Shown piece by piece: positions 8,372 to 16,324 of a stretch of 64,000 bases of DNA (positions are counted from its first letter, which is position 1; each line of letters begins with the position of its first letter). Below the pieces are notes generated by a model. The model was not told where the DNA came from. It saw nothing but the letters and a program-made list of their open reading frames with translations, and made no database searches. A program made the position numbers and the translations under genes. Source of the DNA: Plantactinospora sp040120695 (GTDB taxonomy: Bacteria > Actinomycetota > Actinomycetes > Mycobacteriales > Micromonosporaceae); contig NZ_JBEEAC010000034.1 in NCBI RefSeq assembly GCF_040120695.1, forward strand, positions 1-64,000. Reading direction: 5' to 3'.

Positions 8372-9478
8372 TCAGCTGTACGACACCGAGAAGTTGTTCG
8401 TGGTGAAGTTCAGGCCACCCGCCGACGAGGTGATCTCGTACCCGAACTGGACGTCGCCGATCAGGACGTCGCCGTACCAGCCGGCGGTGCGGATCCAGTT
8501 GAGCACGGCGCGGATGTCGACGGTCCCCGAGCTGGTGTTGCTGGTGCGGATGAACGAGAAGACCTCGTTGGCGCCGTTGGAGCCGCGGTAGATCTGCCAG
8601 GTGTGCCCGCCGACAGACGCGGTGGTCTGGAGCGAACCCAGCGGGCCGACCGGGCCGGTCTTGTTCATCCACAGCATGATCTCGTACGCGTGGTTGTTGG
8701 CCCAGATGTCGTACGTGCTCGCGTACGCCCCGCCGCCCGGCACCGTGACGTTGAAGCTGCTGGTGAGGCTGCCGATCGCGCTGAGGTTCCGGTTGACGTT
8801 CCGGGTGGCGTTCGGGTAGGACTTCACCCCACCGGTGTTCGGGTGGTTGGCGTTGACGCCCCAGTTGCTGTATGAGTTGGCCCAGATCGTCTGGGTTCCG
8901 GCGCCACTACCCCAGATGTTGTTGTAGAGCGTGTATCCACCGTTGGTCCAGGTCCCCCACTGGTCGGAGGAGGTCCAGGCGGCACCCCCGGGCTGCGAGG
9001 GGGTGGAGGTGGGGGCGGCGCTGGTGGGTGGTTGCCCGGTGGCCGGCGCTCCGGTGCAGCCCACCCCGTTCAGGGTGAACGAGGTGGGCGGGGAGTTCGT
9101 CCCGTTCCAGGTGCCGTTGAAGCCGGGAGTGACGGTGGCGTTGGTAGCCAGCCCGGCGTTCCATGTCGCGTTGGTCACCGTCACCCGGGTGCCGCTCTGG
9201 CTGAACTGGCCACCCCAGCCCTGGGTGACGGTCTGGCCGTTCGGGAAGTTCCAGGCCAGCGTCCACCCGTCGAGCGGGTCGCCGAGGTTGGTCAGCGCCA
9301 CGTTGGCGCTGAAGCCACCCGGCCACTGGTTGACGGTGTAGTTCACGCGGCAGCCGGCGGCGGCGCTGGCGGGAGCGGTCAACACCGCTGTCAGGCCGAC
9401 GCCCAACAGCAGGGTGGCGGCCGCCGCGAGGCAGGCGCGCAGTCGTCGCGCCTGCCCGCGCAGGTGGATGGATCTCAT
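8372..9478 (-). CDS. Secreted GH12 endoglucanase/xyloglucanase with N-terminal CBM2
   Basis: The start is ATG 9478 because AGGAGG precedes it and it opens a signal peptide ending ASAAAGC near residue 40. Residues 43-142 form a CBM2 cellulose-binding module (WPGGFSANVALTNLGDPLDGW, bracketed by Cys43 and Cys141). A short Ser/Thr/Pro linker follows, then a GH12 domain (about 167-368). The retaining catalytic pair is recognisable: Glu266 in YEIMLW and Glu348 in FGYEIT. GH12 enzymes cut beta-1,4-glucan or xyloglucan outside the cell. It belongs to the hemicellulose island and has a strong palindrome just upstream. Confidence 0.92.
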   Translation of the reverse strand: MRSIHLRGQARRLRACLAAAATLLLGVGLTAVLTAPASAAAGCRVNYTVNQWPGGFSANVALTNLGDPLDGWTLAWNFPNGQTVTQGWGGQFSQSGTRVTVTNATWNAGLATNATVTPGFNGTWNGTNSPPTSFTLNGVGCTGAPATGQPPTSAAPTSTPSQPGGAAWTSSDQWGTWTNGGYTLYNNIWGSGAGTQTIWANSYSNWGVNANHPNTGGVKSYPNATRNVNRNLSAIGSLTSSFNVTVPGGGAYASTYDIWANNHAYEIMLWMNKTGPVGPLGSLQTTASVGGHTWQIYRGSNGANEVFSFIRTSNTSSGTVDIRAVLNWIRTAGWYGDVLIGDVQFGYEITSSAGGLNFTTNNFSVSYS

Positions 9479-9531
9479 GTGCGCCTCCTGGTCGTCTCGG
9501 GTCGCCCGGACCGGCGACGGAGCTGCGAGAC

Positions 9532-9552
9532 TTAGTTGGGTAGCCCAACTAA
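9532..9552. promoter_or_regulatory. Perfect palindrome upstream of the GH12 gene
   Basis: The arms TTAGTTGGG (9532-9540) and CCCAACTAA (9544-9552) are exact inverted copies around a 3-bp centre, 54 bp before the GH12 start. The TTAGTTG...CAACTAA form resembles MarR-type operators. No MarR gene is in the window, so the binder is unknown. Confidence 0.65.
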
Positions 9553-9660
9553 TACCCATCCTGCCACCCGCGCGCCGATTACGACAGGCGTCGATGTCTG
9601 CCGATGCGACGCGGGCCGCGGAACCCCTCCCGCCGAGCCCGGACCGGGCGACCGCGGTCA

Positions 9661-9685
9661 GCGCCGGGGCGAGGCTCCCCGGCGC
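9661..9685 (-). terminator. Terminator of the GH43 gene
   Basis: GCGCCGGGG (9661-9669) pairs perfectly with CCCCGGCGC (9677-9685). It lies 19 bases past the GH43 stop codon on the minus strand. Confidence 0.65.
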
Positions 9686-9704
9686 GCCGCTCGTCCGAGG
9701 TGCG

Positions 9705-11831
9705 TCAGGGCGTGGAGAGGTCGAACCTGCGGACCGTCACCGCGCCGCCGAGTGCCTGGGTGGCGTAGTTGAATATCCCGAACCGGTACCCCATGAAGAA
9801 CTGCCAGGCGTTGTTCAGGGTGAAGGCCGGACCGAGGCTGGTGAAGGTGACCCCGTCCGTGCTGTAGGAGAAGCGGGCCTGTCGGCCGCTGCCGGGTCGG
9901 ATGTCCGCGTTGGCCCGCAGCCAGATCCGGCCGCCGGAGACGGCCGCGCTGGCGACCTCGGTACCGGTACCGGTGGTGTTCCAGTTGCCGTCCATCGTCA
10001 GGTTGTTGGTCATCACCACCCGGGTCGCGCCGTTGTCCCGGCGCACCCCGATCCAGGCGGACGACTGGCGGAGCATGGCCAGGCCGGTACGGTCACCGTC
10101 GCGCATCGTGGAGTAGTCGAGTTCCACCGTCGCGGTCGAGGTCGGCCCCTGGATCCGGTGGGTGAGGGTGTTCCGGGCGCTGTAGAGATCACCGGTCACC
10201 GTGGCGGTCTGCAGCCGCAGGCCGTTGTTCACCGACCACCTGCTGTTGTCGGGATTGTGGTTCCACTCCCACTGCGGCCCGAGGGTGGTGCCGGCGAAGG
10301 TGTCCGCGCCGGTGAGCGGCTTGCCCGGCCGCAGCGGCAACGGGTTGGGGTACGTCGTCCCCCAGGCGCCGTTGACCGTCTGCAGGACCGGCCAGCCGTC
10401 ACCGGTCCAGGTGATCGGGGCCAGCGTCGGCATCCGGCCGCCGGGGTACGCGTCGGTGAACGCCATGTAGTACCACTGGCCGTTCGGGGTCTGCACGAGC
10501 CCGCCCTGGTGCGGCACGCCGCCACCGGCGATCGGCCCCGGCAGGTCGAGCAGGACCTGACGGATCTCGTACGGGCCGAACGGGTTGCTCGCCTTGAGGA
10601 CGTACTGGCCGTTGGCCGGGCGGGTGAGCCAGATGTAGTAGCTGCCGTTGCGCTTGTAGAAGCGGGCGCCCTCCAGGGTGCCGATGTTCGATGGCGTACT
10701 GAACACCTGCTGGTTGCGGACCTGGCTGCGCCCGTCGGCGGAGAGCTGGGCGACGCTGATGGTTCCGTTGCCGTACGCCACGTACATGGTGTCGTTGTCG
10801 TCGATCAGCAGGCCGGCGTCGTAGTAGCAGTTGGGAATGGTGGCGTGCCGGGTCCAGGTGCCGTCGACGGCGGACGCGGTGTAGATGTGGGTCTGGGCGA
10901 AGTCGATGCAACCGGCCCAGTAGTACGTCTGGTTGCTCTGCCGGTAGTTGAGGGTGGACGCCCAGATTCCGTCCACGTAGGCCCGACCGCCGGACAGGTC
11001 GTACTTGGACCCGAAGTCCAGTCGGGGAACCGAGTGCCCGGCGAACTCCCAGTTCACCAGGTCGTACGAGCGCAGGATCGGCGCACCCGGCGAGTAGTGC
11101 ATGGTCGAGGCGGACAGGTAGTAGGTTTCGCCGACCCGGATGATGTCGACGTCGGCGAAGTCCTGCCACACCACGGGATTGCTGAACGTGCCGCCCGGCG
11201 GGGTGGTGGGCGGGGTACCGCCGCCGTCGACGCGGACGAGTTGCCACTGCTGGTTGTTCCCACCCCAGTCGTCGTACTGCACCACGTTCGCCCCGTCCGC
11301 CGTCGATGCGTCCTGCACCTCCACCGCCTTCCCGCTGTGGCGGTTGATCAGCCGGACGTAGCCACCGGACGAGTCGAGCAACCGGAACTGCTGGTTGGCC
11401 CCGTTGTGGTCGCTCCACTGCACGATCCCCGCCCCGTTGGACGTCGACCAGTTGTAGACGTCCAGGACCTTGCCCGAGTGCCGCGACTTCACCCGGTAGT
11501 ACCCGCCGCCCGAGTCGACGAACTGCCACTGCTGCCACGCACCGTCCCCGCGCGTCCACTGGGTGATCCGGGCACCGTCGTTCGTCGCCAGGTTGTACAC
11601 GTCCAGCGCCTTGCCACTGTTCCGGTTCACCAGCACGTACCAGGCACTCGTGTCCACCGTCGCGGCCGACGCCGGGGCCGTGCCGAACGCGACGGCGGCC
11701 GTGCCGACGAGCGCCATCGCCACGGCCGCGGCGAATCCGGACCGCCAGCGTCGCCACCGGTCGCGCGCCGCACCGCGCCGAGCCGGCGGCGGTACCGGCG
11801 CCAGTGGTGGCGCCTGCGCCAGGACATCCAT
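9705..11831 (-). CDS. Secreted CBM13 (ricin B-like)-GH43 arabinofuranosidase/xylosidase
   Basis: The start is ATG 11831, preceded by AAGGAGAG. A long Arg-rich signal peptide ends at ASAA near residue 57. Residues 60-185 are a CBM13 beta-trefoil with three repeats of the pattern SGKxLDVYN...QW. Residues 205-500 are a GH43 five-bladed propeller with the expected triad: Asp in FADVDIIRV (base), Asp in YDAGLLID (pKa modulator) and Glu in TLEGARFY (acid). The last 200 residues are a concanavalin-like C-terminal domain as in GH43 beta-xylosidases. The enzyme likely removes arabinose or xylose from arabinoxylan outside the cell. A LacI-type palindrome lies upstream. The remaining 400 bp before the sigma gene hold no gene. 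Confidence 0.9.
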   Translation of the reverse strand: MDVLAQAPPLAPVPPPARRGAARDRWRRWRSGFAAAVAMALVGTAAVAFGTAPASAATVDTSAWYVLVNRNSGKALDVYNLATNDGARITQWTRGDGAWQQWQFVDSGGGYYRVKSRHSGKVLDVYNWSTSNGAGIVQWSDHNGANQQFRLLDSSGGYVRLINRHSGKAVEVQDASTADGANVVQYDDWGGNNQQWQLVRVDGGGTPPTTPPGGTFSNPVVWQDFADVDIIRVGETYYLSASTMHYSPGAPILRSYDLVNWEFAGHSVPRLDFGSKYDLSGGRAYVDGIWASTLNYRQSNQTYYWAGCIDFAQTHIYTASAVDGTWTRHATIPNCYYDAGLLIDDNDTMYVAYGNGTISVAQLSADGRSQVRNQQVFSTPSNIGTLEGARFYKRNGSYYIWLTRPANGQYVLKASNPFGPYEIRQVLLDLPGPIAGGGVPHQGGLVQTPNGQWYYMAFTDAYPGGRMPTLAPITWTGDGWPVLQTVNGAWGTTYPNPLPLRPGKPLTGADTFAGTTLGPQWEWNHNPDNSRWSVNNGLRLQTATVTGDLYSARNTLTHRIQGPTSTATVELDYSTMRDGDRTGLAMLRQSSAWIGVRRDNGATRVVMTNNLTMDGNWNTTGTGTEVASAAVSGGRIWLRANADIRPGSGRQARFSYSTDGVTFTSLGPAFTLNNAWQFFMGYRFGIFNYATQALGGAVTVRRFDLSTP

Positions 11832-11935
11832 GGTGTCTCTCCTTCGGTCGGACCACCCGAGCCCGGGGGCGGGGCGCGGGTTGGCGGGTGGTGGCCCGGC
11901 TGCGGCTCGCAGCACGGCTCGCGACACGGGCAGTG

Positions 11936-11951
11936 ATGTTAGCGTTAACAT
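11936..11951. promoter_or_regulatory. LacI-type operator upstream of GH43
   Basis: ATGTTA-gcgt-TAACAT is a perfect palindrome 105 bp before the GH43 start. It closely resembles LacI/GalR-family sites (GTTAGCGCTAAC type) that repress glycoside hydrolase genes in actinomycetes. A degenerate version lies upstream of the GH62 gene. Confidence 0.7.
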
Positions 11952-12351
11952 GACTGGCTACAAGACCTGACGCACCAAACGGAGACATGGATTAAACCGC
12001 CGCGCCAGATGTACGGCATATTGCCAGACGGTTTCCGGCTCTTCAAGAGGGTTGTCAATGCGTAGCGGAACCACCTTCGGACCGAACAATGAAACCGCTC
12101 CGGTCCGACTTTCGACGAGGACGACGGATAACACCTTTCCGCCGAACGGGCCGGAACCGGCCACCGGAAGAAGTCTCACAGGTTTTTCTGTTATCGACGC
12201 AGGCGCCGGAGGGTCGCGCGGCCGGCCGGGGCCGCCCACGGTCGGCCGCCACCGACCACAGGGGACGGGGCGACCCGGGGCAACGCGGCAGCGGGACCTC
12301 GCACCTGGCGCCACCGCCTGTTCCGGCGACGCGCCGATGTACGGCGAAACG

Positions 12352-13974
12352 CTACCCGGCCAGCGGAGGCCGGACCCGGAACGACATGTCGGCCCGGAAC
12401 ACCGGATCGTCGGTCGACTGGTCCACCCACAACTCGAAGTTCCGGTGCCGCAGGAACCAGCCGGGATAGTTGGACGACTCCAGCGACACCGACCCCGGCG
12501 CCACACCCCCGCGTGCACAGAACGTCGCGTCCCCGCGGAACAGCTCGGTACCCGTGTCCGCGCTCAACCGCACCCGCCAGGACAGATGGCGCAGGTAACG
12601 TCCGTCCTCCGCCCGGAAGGAGACACAGGTCGCGTCCGCCAGACCGGGGACGGCCTCGAAGGTCGCCCGCCGCCGACCGGCCGCGTCGCCTTCCCCGCCG
12701 GCCCGGGCCAGTACTCCGAGGTCGTCGGTCGTGGTGGTGACGAACAGCCCCACCTGGTTGACCGACTCCATCGACACGCTCCCCCGCGGGGTAACCGTCC
12801 CGGCGCGCGACGGGGTGCCGCCGGTCGGGGCCGGCCGGCTCGGAGCGGGTGCGGTCGCCCGGGGTGTCGATCTCGACGGGACGACGGCCGCGGCCGACGC
12901 CGACGACAGCCTCGCGGTAGGTGTCGGCGTCGGCACGGCGATGCCCACCGGTGGCGGCGGTTCCGGCGTCGGCCAGGTCGCCGTGGTGACCGTGGCGCCG
13001 GCGACGACCGTGCCGGCGGCGACCGCGGTCACGATCGGATGCGCCCCGATCAGCTGGCCGAGCTGCCCGAGCAGCCCGGCCTTGACGCCCGCGCCGACGG
13101 CCCCGGAACCGCCGAGCCCACCGGCGCCGGAGGCGGCCACCGCGGAGACGGTTCCGAGGGCGCCGCCCGCCGCCGCGCCCTTGCCGATCAGCGCCGCGAC
13201 CAGCGCCGCGGGCACGGGGAGCAGCGCGAGACCGACGAGCAGGCGCTCCGGCGCCACCAGTCCCTCGCCGTGCCGGAGGCAGACCGGGCAGGAGCGGACG
13301 TGCCGGGTGATGCGTTTGCGCCACAGGGGACTCGGCCGGCCGTCCCAGCCGGCCAGCACCGGCGCCAGGCGGACACACCCGGGTCTCGCGTCCAGCGCGG
13401 CCACCAAGGTCCGGCTGAGCTCCAGCTGGTTGCGCATCCGCTGGACCCGTACGCCCGCGTGCGCCACCCCGACGCCGAGTGACGCTGCCAGGTCCGTCCT
13501 GCTCAGCTGGCCTGCGGTCTCCAACCACCAGAGCGAGAGCAGCGCCCGGTCGTCCGGGTCGAGCCAACGACCGGCCCGCACCAGCTGCCGGCGCTGCTCG
13601 GACAGGCCCAGCCGCAACAGCGTCAGATCCTCGACCTCGGCCCCGGCGTCCGGCTCCCCGACCACCTCGTCCAGGGCCACGGCACGGTCGGCGGCGACCT
13701 GCCACCGCTGCGTGTGCGTACTGACCTGGCGCAGCGCGATCGCCACCAGCCAGTGCCGGAAGCTGTCCGGTGTCCGCAACGTCCCGAGCTCGCGCAGGGC
13801 ACGGAGCATCGTCTCCTGCACGATGTCGTCGACGTCCGGGTGACCGCTCAGCGCCCTGCGCACCACCGTGTAGACGACCGGCAGGTACGCCGCGGTGAGT
13901 TCGTCAAGCGCCTGCCGGTCACCGGCCTGCGCGGCGACGACCAGGTTCGTCTCGTTCGTACGGGTAGCTGGCAT
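12352..13974 (-). CDS. ECF-type sigma factor fused to zinc anti-sigma motif, membrane helices and AbfB domain
   Basis: The 540 residues read as four parts. Sigma region 2 (about 8-75, with DVDDIVQETMLRALREL) and region 4 (about 125-185, with SRTDLAASLGVGVAHAGVRVQRMRNQ) bind RNA polymerase and promoter. An anti-sigma-like zinc motif follows, His225-x3-Cys229-x2-Cys232. Hydrophobic segments lie at about 244-264 and 310-333, then a Pro/Thr/Ser stalk. Residues 397-537 match AbfB, the arabinose-binding beta-trefoil of arabinofuranosidases (SVSMESVNQVGLFV and SVSLESSNYPGWFLRH). If membrane-inserted, AbfB lies outside and the sigma domains inside, which suggests a sugar-sensing sigma factor. It sits between GH43 and GH62 genes. 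Confidence 0.85.
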   Translation of the reverse strand: MPATRTNETNLVVAAQAGDRQALDELTAAYLPVVYTVVRRALSGHPDVDDIVQETMLRALRELGTLRTPDSFRHWLVAIALRQVSTHTQRWQVAADRAVALDEVVGEPDAGAEVEDLTLLRLGLSEQRRQLVRAGRWLDPDDRALLSLWWLETAGQLSRTDLAASLGVGVAHAGVRVQRMRNQLELSRTLVAALDARPGCVRLAPVLAGWDGRPSPLWRKRITRHVRSCPVCLRHGEGLVAPERLLVGLALLPVPAALVAALIGKGAAAGGALGTVSAVAASGAGGLGGSGAVGAGVKAGLLGQLGQLIGAHPIVTAVAAGTVVAGATVTTATWPTPEPPPPVGIAVPTPTPTARLSSASAAAVVPSRSTPRATAPAPSRPAPTGGTPSRAGTVTPRGSVSMESVNQVGLFVTTTTDDLGVLARAGGEGDAAGRRRATFEAVPGLADATCVSFRAEDGRYLRHLSWRVRLSADTGTELFRGDATFCARGGVAPGSVSLESSNYPGWFLRHRNFELWVDQSTDDPVFRADMSFRVRPPLAG

Positions 13975-14223
13975 GTCCCATCGCTGTCACGGGTACCGGG
14001 TGGTGGGTGCGGAGCTGTGGCGCCCATGGTGTGGTCGTTGACTGTGCTGGACGCCGGGGGCCGCGTCAAGAAGGAGCCGTGAATTCTCCGACGGCCTCGT
14101 CCGACCGGCGTTGCGGTCAGGCACCCGGGAATGGTCACACCGGCGATCCCGATTGCCGCGGCCTACCGCCGTTTCGACCGCGCGTCGCACCACGCTGGTG
14201 GAGAACGTGACGGAGCGACGTAA

Positions 14224-14315
14224 TGAACCTTTTTCAACCTGGACCGCGCGGCGCTCATGCACCGCGTCCGACCGTGCGGTCCGTCGGACCGCACGGGGAG
14301 GTTGAAAAAGGTTCA
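14224..14315. promoter_or_regulatory. 17-bp inverted repeat enclosing an 11-bp hairpin
   Basis: TGAACCTTTTTCAACCT (14224-14240) is repeated exactly in inverted orientation at 14299-14315. Between them CCGTGCGGTCC (14272-14282) pairs with GGACCGCACGG (14286-14296) over a 3-base loop. GGTTCA-a-TGAACC (14310-14322) adds another small palindrome at the right arm. Each arm read outward-in starts TGAACC, like an ECF -35 element. The arrangement is symmetric with respect to the divergent sigma-AbfB and GH62 genes. Confidence 0.65.
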
Positions 14316-14392
14316 ATGAACCGCCGTGGCTGACCCGGCCCATTGCACGATCACCGAAAAGCCCACTCTTGCGAAGCGATCGACAGGGAGAT

Positions 14393-14407
14393 ATGTTAGC
14401 GTTCACT
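14393..14407. promoter_or_regulatory. Degenerate LacI-like half-operator upstream of GH62
   Basis: ATGTTAGCGTTCACT keeps the left half and centre of the GH43 palindrome ATGTTAGCGTTAACAT but diverges in the right half. It is about 300 bp before the GH62 start. Confidence 0.4.
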
Positions 14408-14700
14408 CTGGCGTCCACCCACGGGCACGGGTGCGAACCGCACCCGGGGTGGGCGCCAGCGCAACGCGCGGAGCCCCCGTCGAGCCGGGGCACCATCCCC
14501 TGCCGACCGGCCCTGTGGCGGCCAGCGCGATCGCCGACCCACCAACACCCTGTCGCTCCGCACCCACCGCCGGTGGTCGCACCGGTGGCCACCCTCGGTT
14601 GCACGGTACGGGCCGACCGGCGGAGCCGACGTGGGCACGTCAGCCGCCACATCCCGCCGCCACGCGGCCGGTTCGGCGGCGCGACTGTAAGGAGTCATCA

Positions 14701-16188
14701 GTGCGTGAAACAGCGAAACGACGAGTAGGGCTGCTCGTACCGATCATCGGGATGGTCGCGGCCGGCGGGGCGGCGGCGGTCCTCCCCGCGTACGCCGCCA
14801 CGGCCGGCTGCTCGGTGAACTACTCGATATCGTCCCAGTGGCCGGGCGGATTCGGGGCCAACGTCGCGGTGACCAACCTGGGTGACCCGATCAACGGCTG
14901 GACCCTCACCTGGACGTACGGTGCGGGCCAGCGGATCACCCAGGCGTGGAACGCCTCGGTCTCCCAGAGCGGTGCCCAGGTCACCGCGAGAAACGTCGGT
15001 TACAACGGCTCCATCGGCACCAACGCGAGCGTGTCGTTCGGCTTCAACGGGTCGTGGACCGGCAGCAACCCGGTCCCCTCGTCCTTCGCCCTCAACGGCA
15101 CCACCTGCACGGGCGGCGTCACCAATCCGCCGACCACCCCACCCACGACTCCGCCGACCACCCCACCCACGAACCCGCCGACCACCCCACCCACGACTCC
15201 GCCGACCATCCCACCGACGACTCCGCCCACCGGCAGCCTGCCGACCAGCTTCCGGTGGAACTCCAGCGGCGCGCTGATCGGGCCAAAGAACGACGGCCGC
15301 AACATCGCCGGCATCAAGGACCCCTCGGTCGTCTACCACAACGGCCGTTACCACGTCTTCGCGAGCACCGCGCAGTCGGCCGGCTACAACCTGGTCTACC
15401 TCAACTTCACCGACTGGTCCCAGGCGAACAACGCCACGTTCCACTACCTCGACCAGGCGCCGCTCGGCACCGGATACCGGGCCGCGCCGCAGGTGTTCTA
15501 CTTCGCCCCGCACCGGCTGTGGTACCTGGTCTACCAGACCGGCAACGCGTCGTACTCCACCAACCCGGACATCAGCAACCCGAACGGCTGGACCGCGCCG
15601 AAACACTTCTACAGCGGAATGCCACAGATCATCCGGGACAACATCGGTAACGGTTACTGGGTCGACATGTGGGTCATCTGCGACAGCGCCAACTGTCACC
15701 TGTTCTCCTCGGACGACAACGGCCACCTCTACCGGTCGCAGACCTCGGTGGCGAACTTCCCGGAGGGCATGAGTCAGCCGGTCATCGCCATGCAGGACGC
15801 CGACCGCAACCGGCTCTTCGAGGCGGCGAACGTCTACAAGGTGGCCGGACAGAACCAGTACCTGATGATCCACGAGGCGATCGGCAGCGACGGCCGCCGC
15901 TGGTTCCGCTCCTGGACCGCGTCCGCCATCGCCGGCCCCTGGCAGGCGCTGGCCGACACCGAGAGCAACCCCTTCGCCCGCGCGAACAACGTCACCTTCC
16001 CCGCCGGTGCCTGGACCCGCGACATCAGCCACGGCGAGATGATCCGCGACCAGGTCGACCAGACCCTCACCATCAGCCCCTGCGACATGCGCTACGCCTA
16101 CCAGGGCATGGACCCCAACGCCGGAGGCGACTACAACAGCCTCCCGTGGCGCCTCGGCCTACTCACCCAGACCAACTCCACCTGCTGA
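14701..16188 (+). CDS. Secreted CBM2-GH62 alpha-L-arabinofuranosidase
   Basis: The start is GTG 14701, with AAGGAG at 14689-14694; the upstream frame is open but lacks a signal sequence. A signal peptide ends near AYAATAGC (residue 35). CBM2 spans about 37-136 (Cys37/Cys136, WPGGFGANVAVTNLGDPINGW). A PTTPPT repeat linker spans about 141-178. The rest is GH62, with NIAGIKDPSVVYHNGRYH (Asp207, base), YWVDMWVICDS and LFEAANVYKV (Glu, acid). GH62 enzymes release arabinose from arabinoxylan. The 495 residues are a normal length. It faces the sigma-AbfB gene across a 726-bp regulatory region. Confidence 0.93.
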   Translation: MRETAKRRVGLLVPIIGMVAAGGAAAVLPAYAATAGCSVNYSISSQWPGGFGANVAVTNLGDPINGWTLTWTYGAGQRITQAWNASVSQSGAQVTARNVGYNGSIGTNASVSFGFNGSWTGSNPVPSSFALNGTTCTGGVTNPPTTPPTTPPTTPPTNPPTTPPTTPPTIPPTTPPTGSLPTSFRWNSSGALIGPKNDGRNIAGIKDPSVVYHNGRYHVFASTAQSAGYNLVYLNFTDWSQANNATFHYLDQAPLGTGYRAAPQVFYFAPHRLWYLVYQTGNASYSTNPDISNPNGWTAPKHFYSGMPQIIRDNIGNGYWVDMWVICDSANCHLFSSDDNGHLYRSQTSVANFPEGMSQPVIAMQDADRNRLFEAANVYKVAGQNQYLMIHEAIGSDGRRWFRSWTASAIAGPWQALADTESNPFARANNVTFPAGAWTRDISHGEMIRDQVDQTLTISPCDMRYAYQGMDPNAGGDYNSLPWRLGLLTQTNSTC

Positions 16189-16213
16189 CGCCCGTCCCCC
16201 GCGGTGGTCGGGC

Positions 16214-16245
16214 CCGGCCGTCCCAGCCGTTGGGCGAACGGCCGG
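16214..16245 (+). terminator. Terminator of the GH62 gene
   Basis: CCGGCCGT-CCCA (16214-16225) pairs with TGGG and ACGGCCGG (16231-16245) with a small internal bulge. It is 25 bases after the GH62 stop codon. Confidence 0.65.
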
Positions 16246-16256
16246 CAGCGGGCGAC

Positions 16257-16293
16257 ACCGGCGGTCCCGCCACCGTGGGGCGGGGCCGCCGGT
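16257..16293. terminator. Second, bidirectional terminator hairpin
   Basis: A 15-bp stem (16257-16271 with 16279-16293, one G-U type mismatch) surrounds a 7-base loop. It lies between the convergent GH62 and FAD/Fe-S genes and can serve both strands. Confidence 0.65.
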
Positions 16294-16324
16294 CGGTCCG
16301 CACCGGCACCGCGAGGTATCCCGC

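Larger units (their letters stand above)
13975..14700. other. Long divergent regulatory region between sigma-AbfB and GH62
   Basis: These 726 bases contain no gene I can support. They hold the 17-bp inverted repeat with internal hairpin (14224-14315), a degenerate LacI-like site (14393-14407) and the ribosome site AAGGAG (14689-14694) of the GH62 gene. The length is unusual for this genome region and suggests control of both flanking genes from here. Confidence 0.7.

Noticed and set aside
9414..11936. 840-residue plus-strand open frame opposite the GH43 gene
   Set aside because: It is antisense to a clearly functional CBM13-GH43 enzyme, has low-complexity Val/Gly/Arg content and no domain.
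12089..12469. Plus-strand frame in the GH43/sigma gap
   Set aside because: It runs into the antisense of the AbfB domain, with no ribosome site and no protein-like features.
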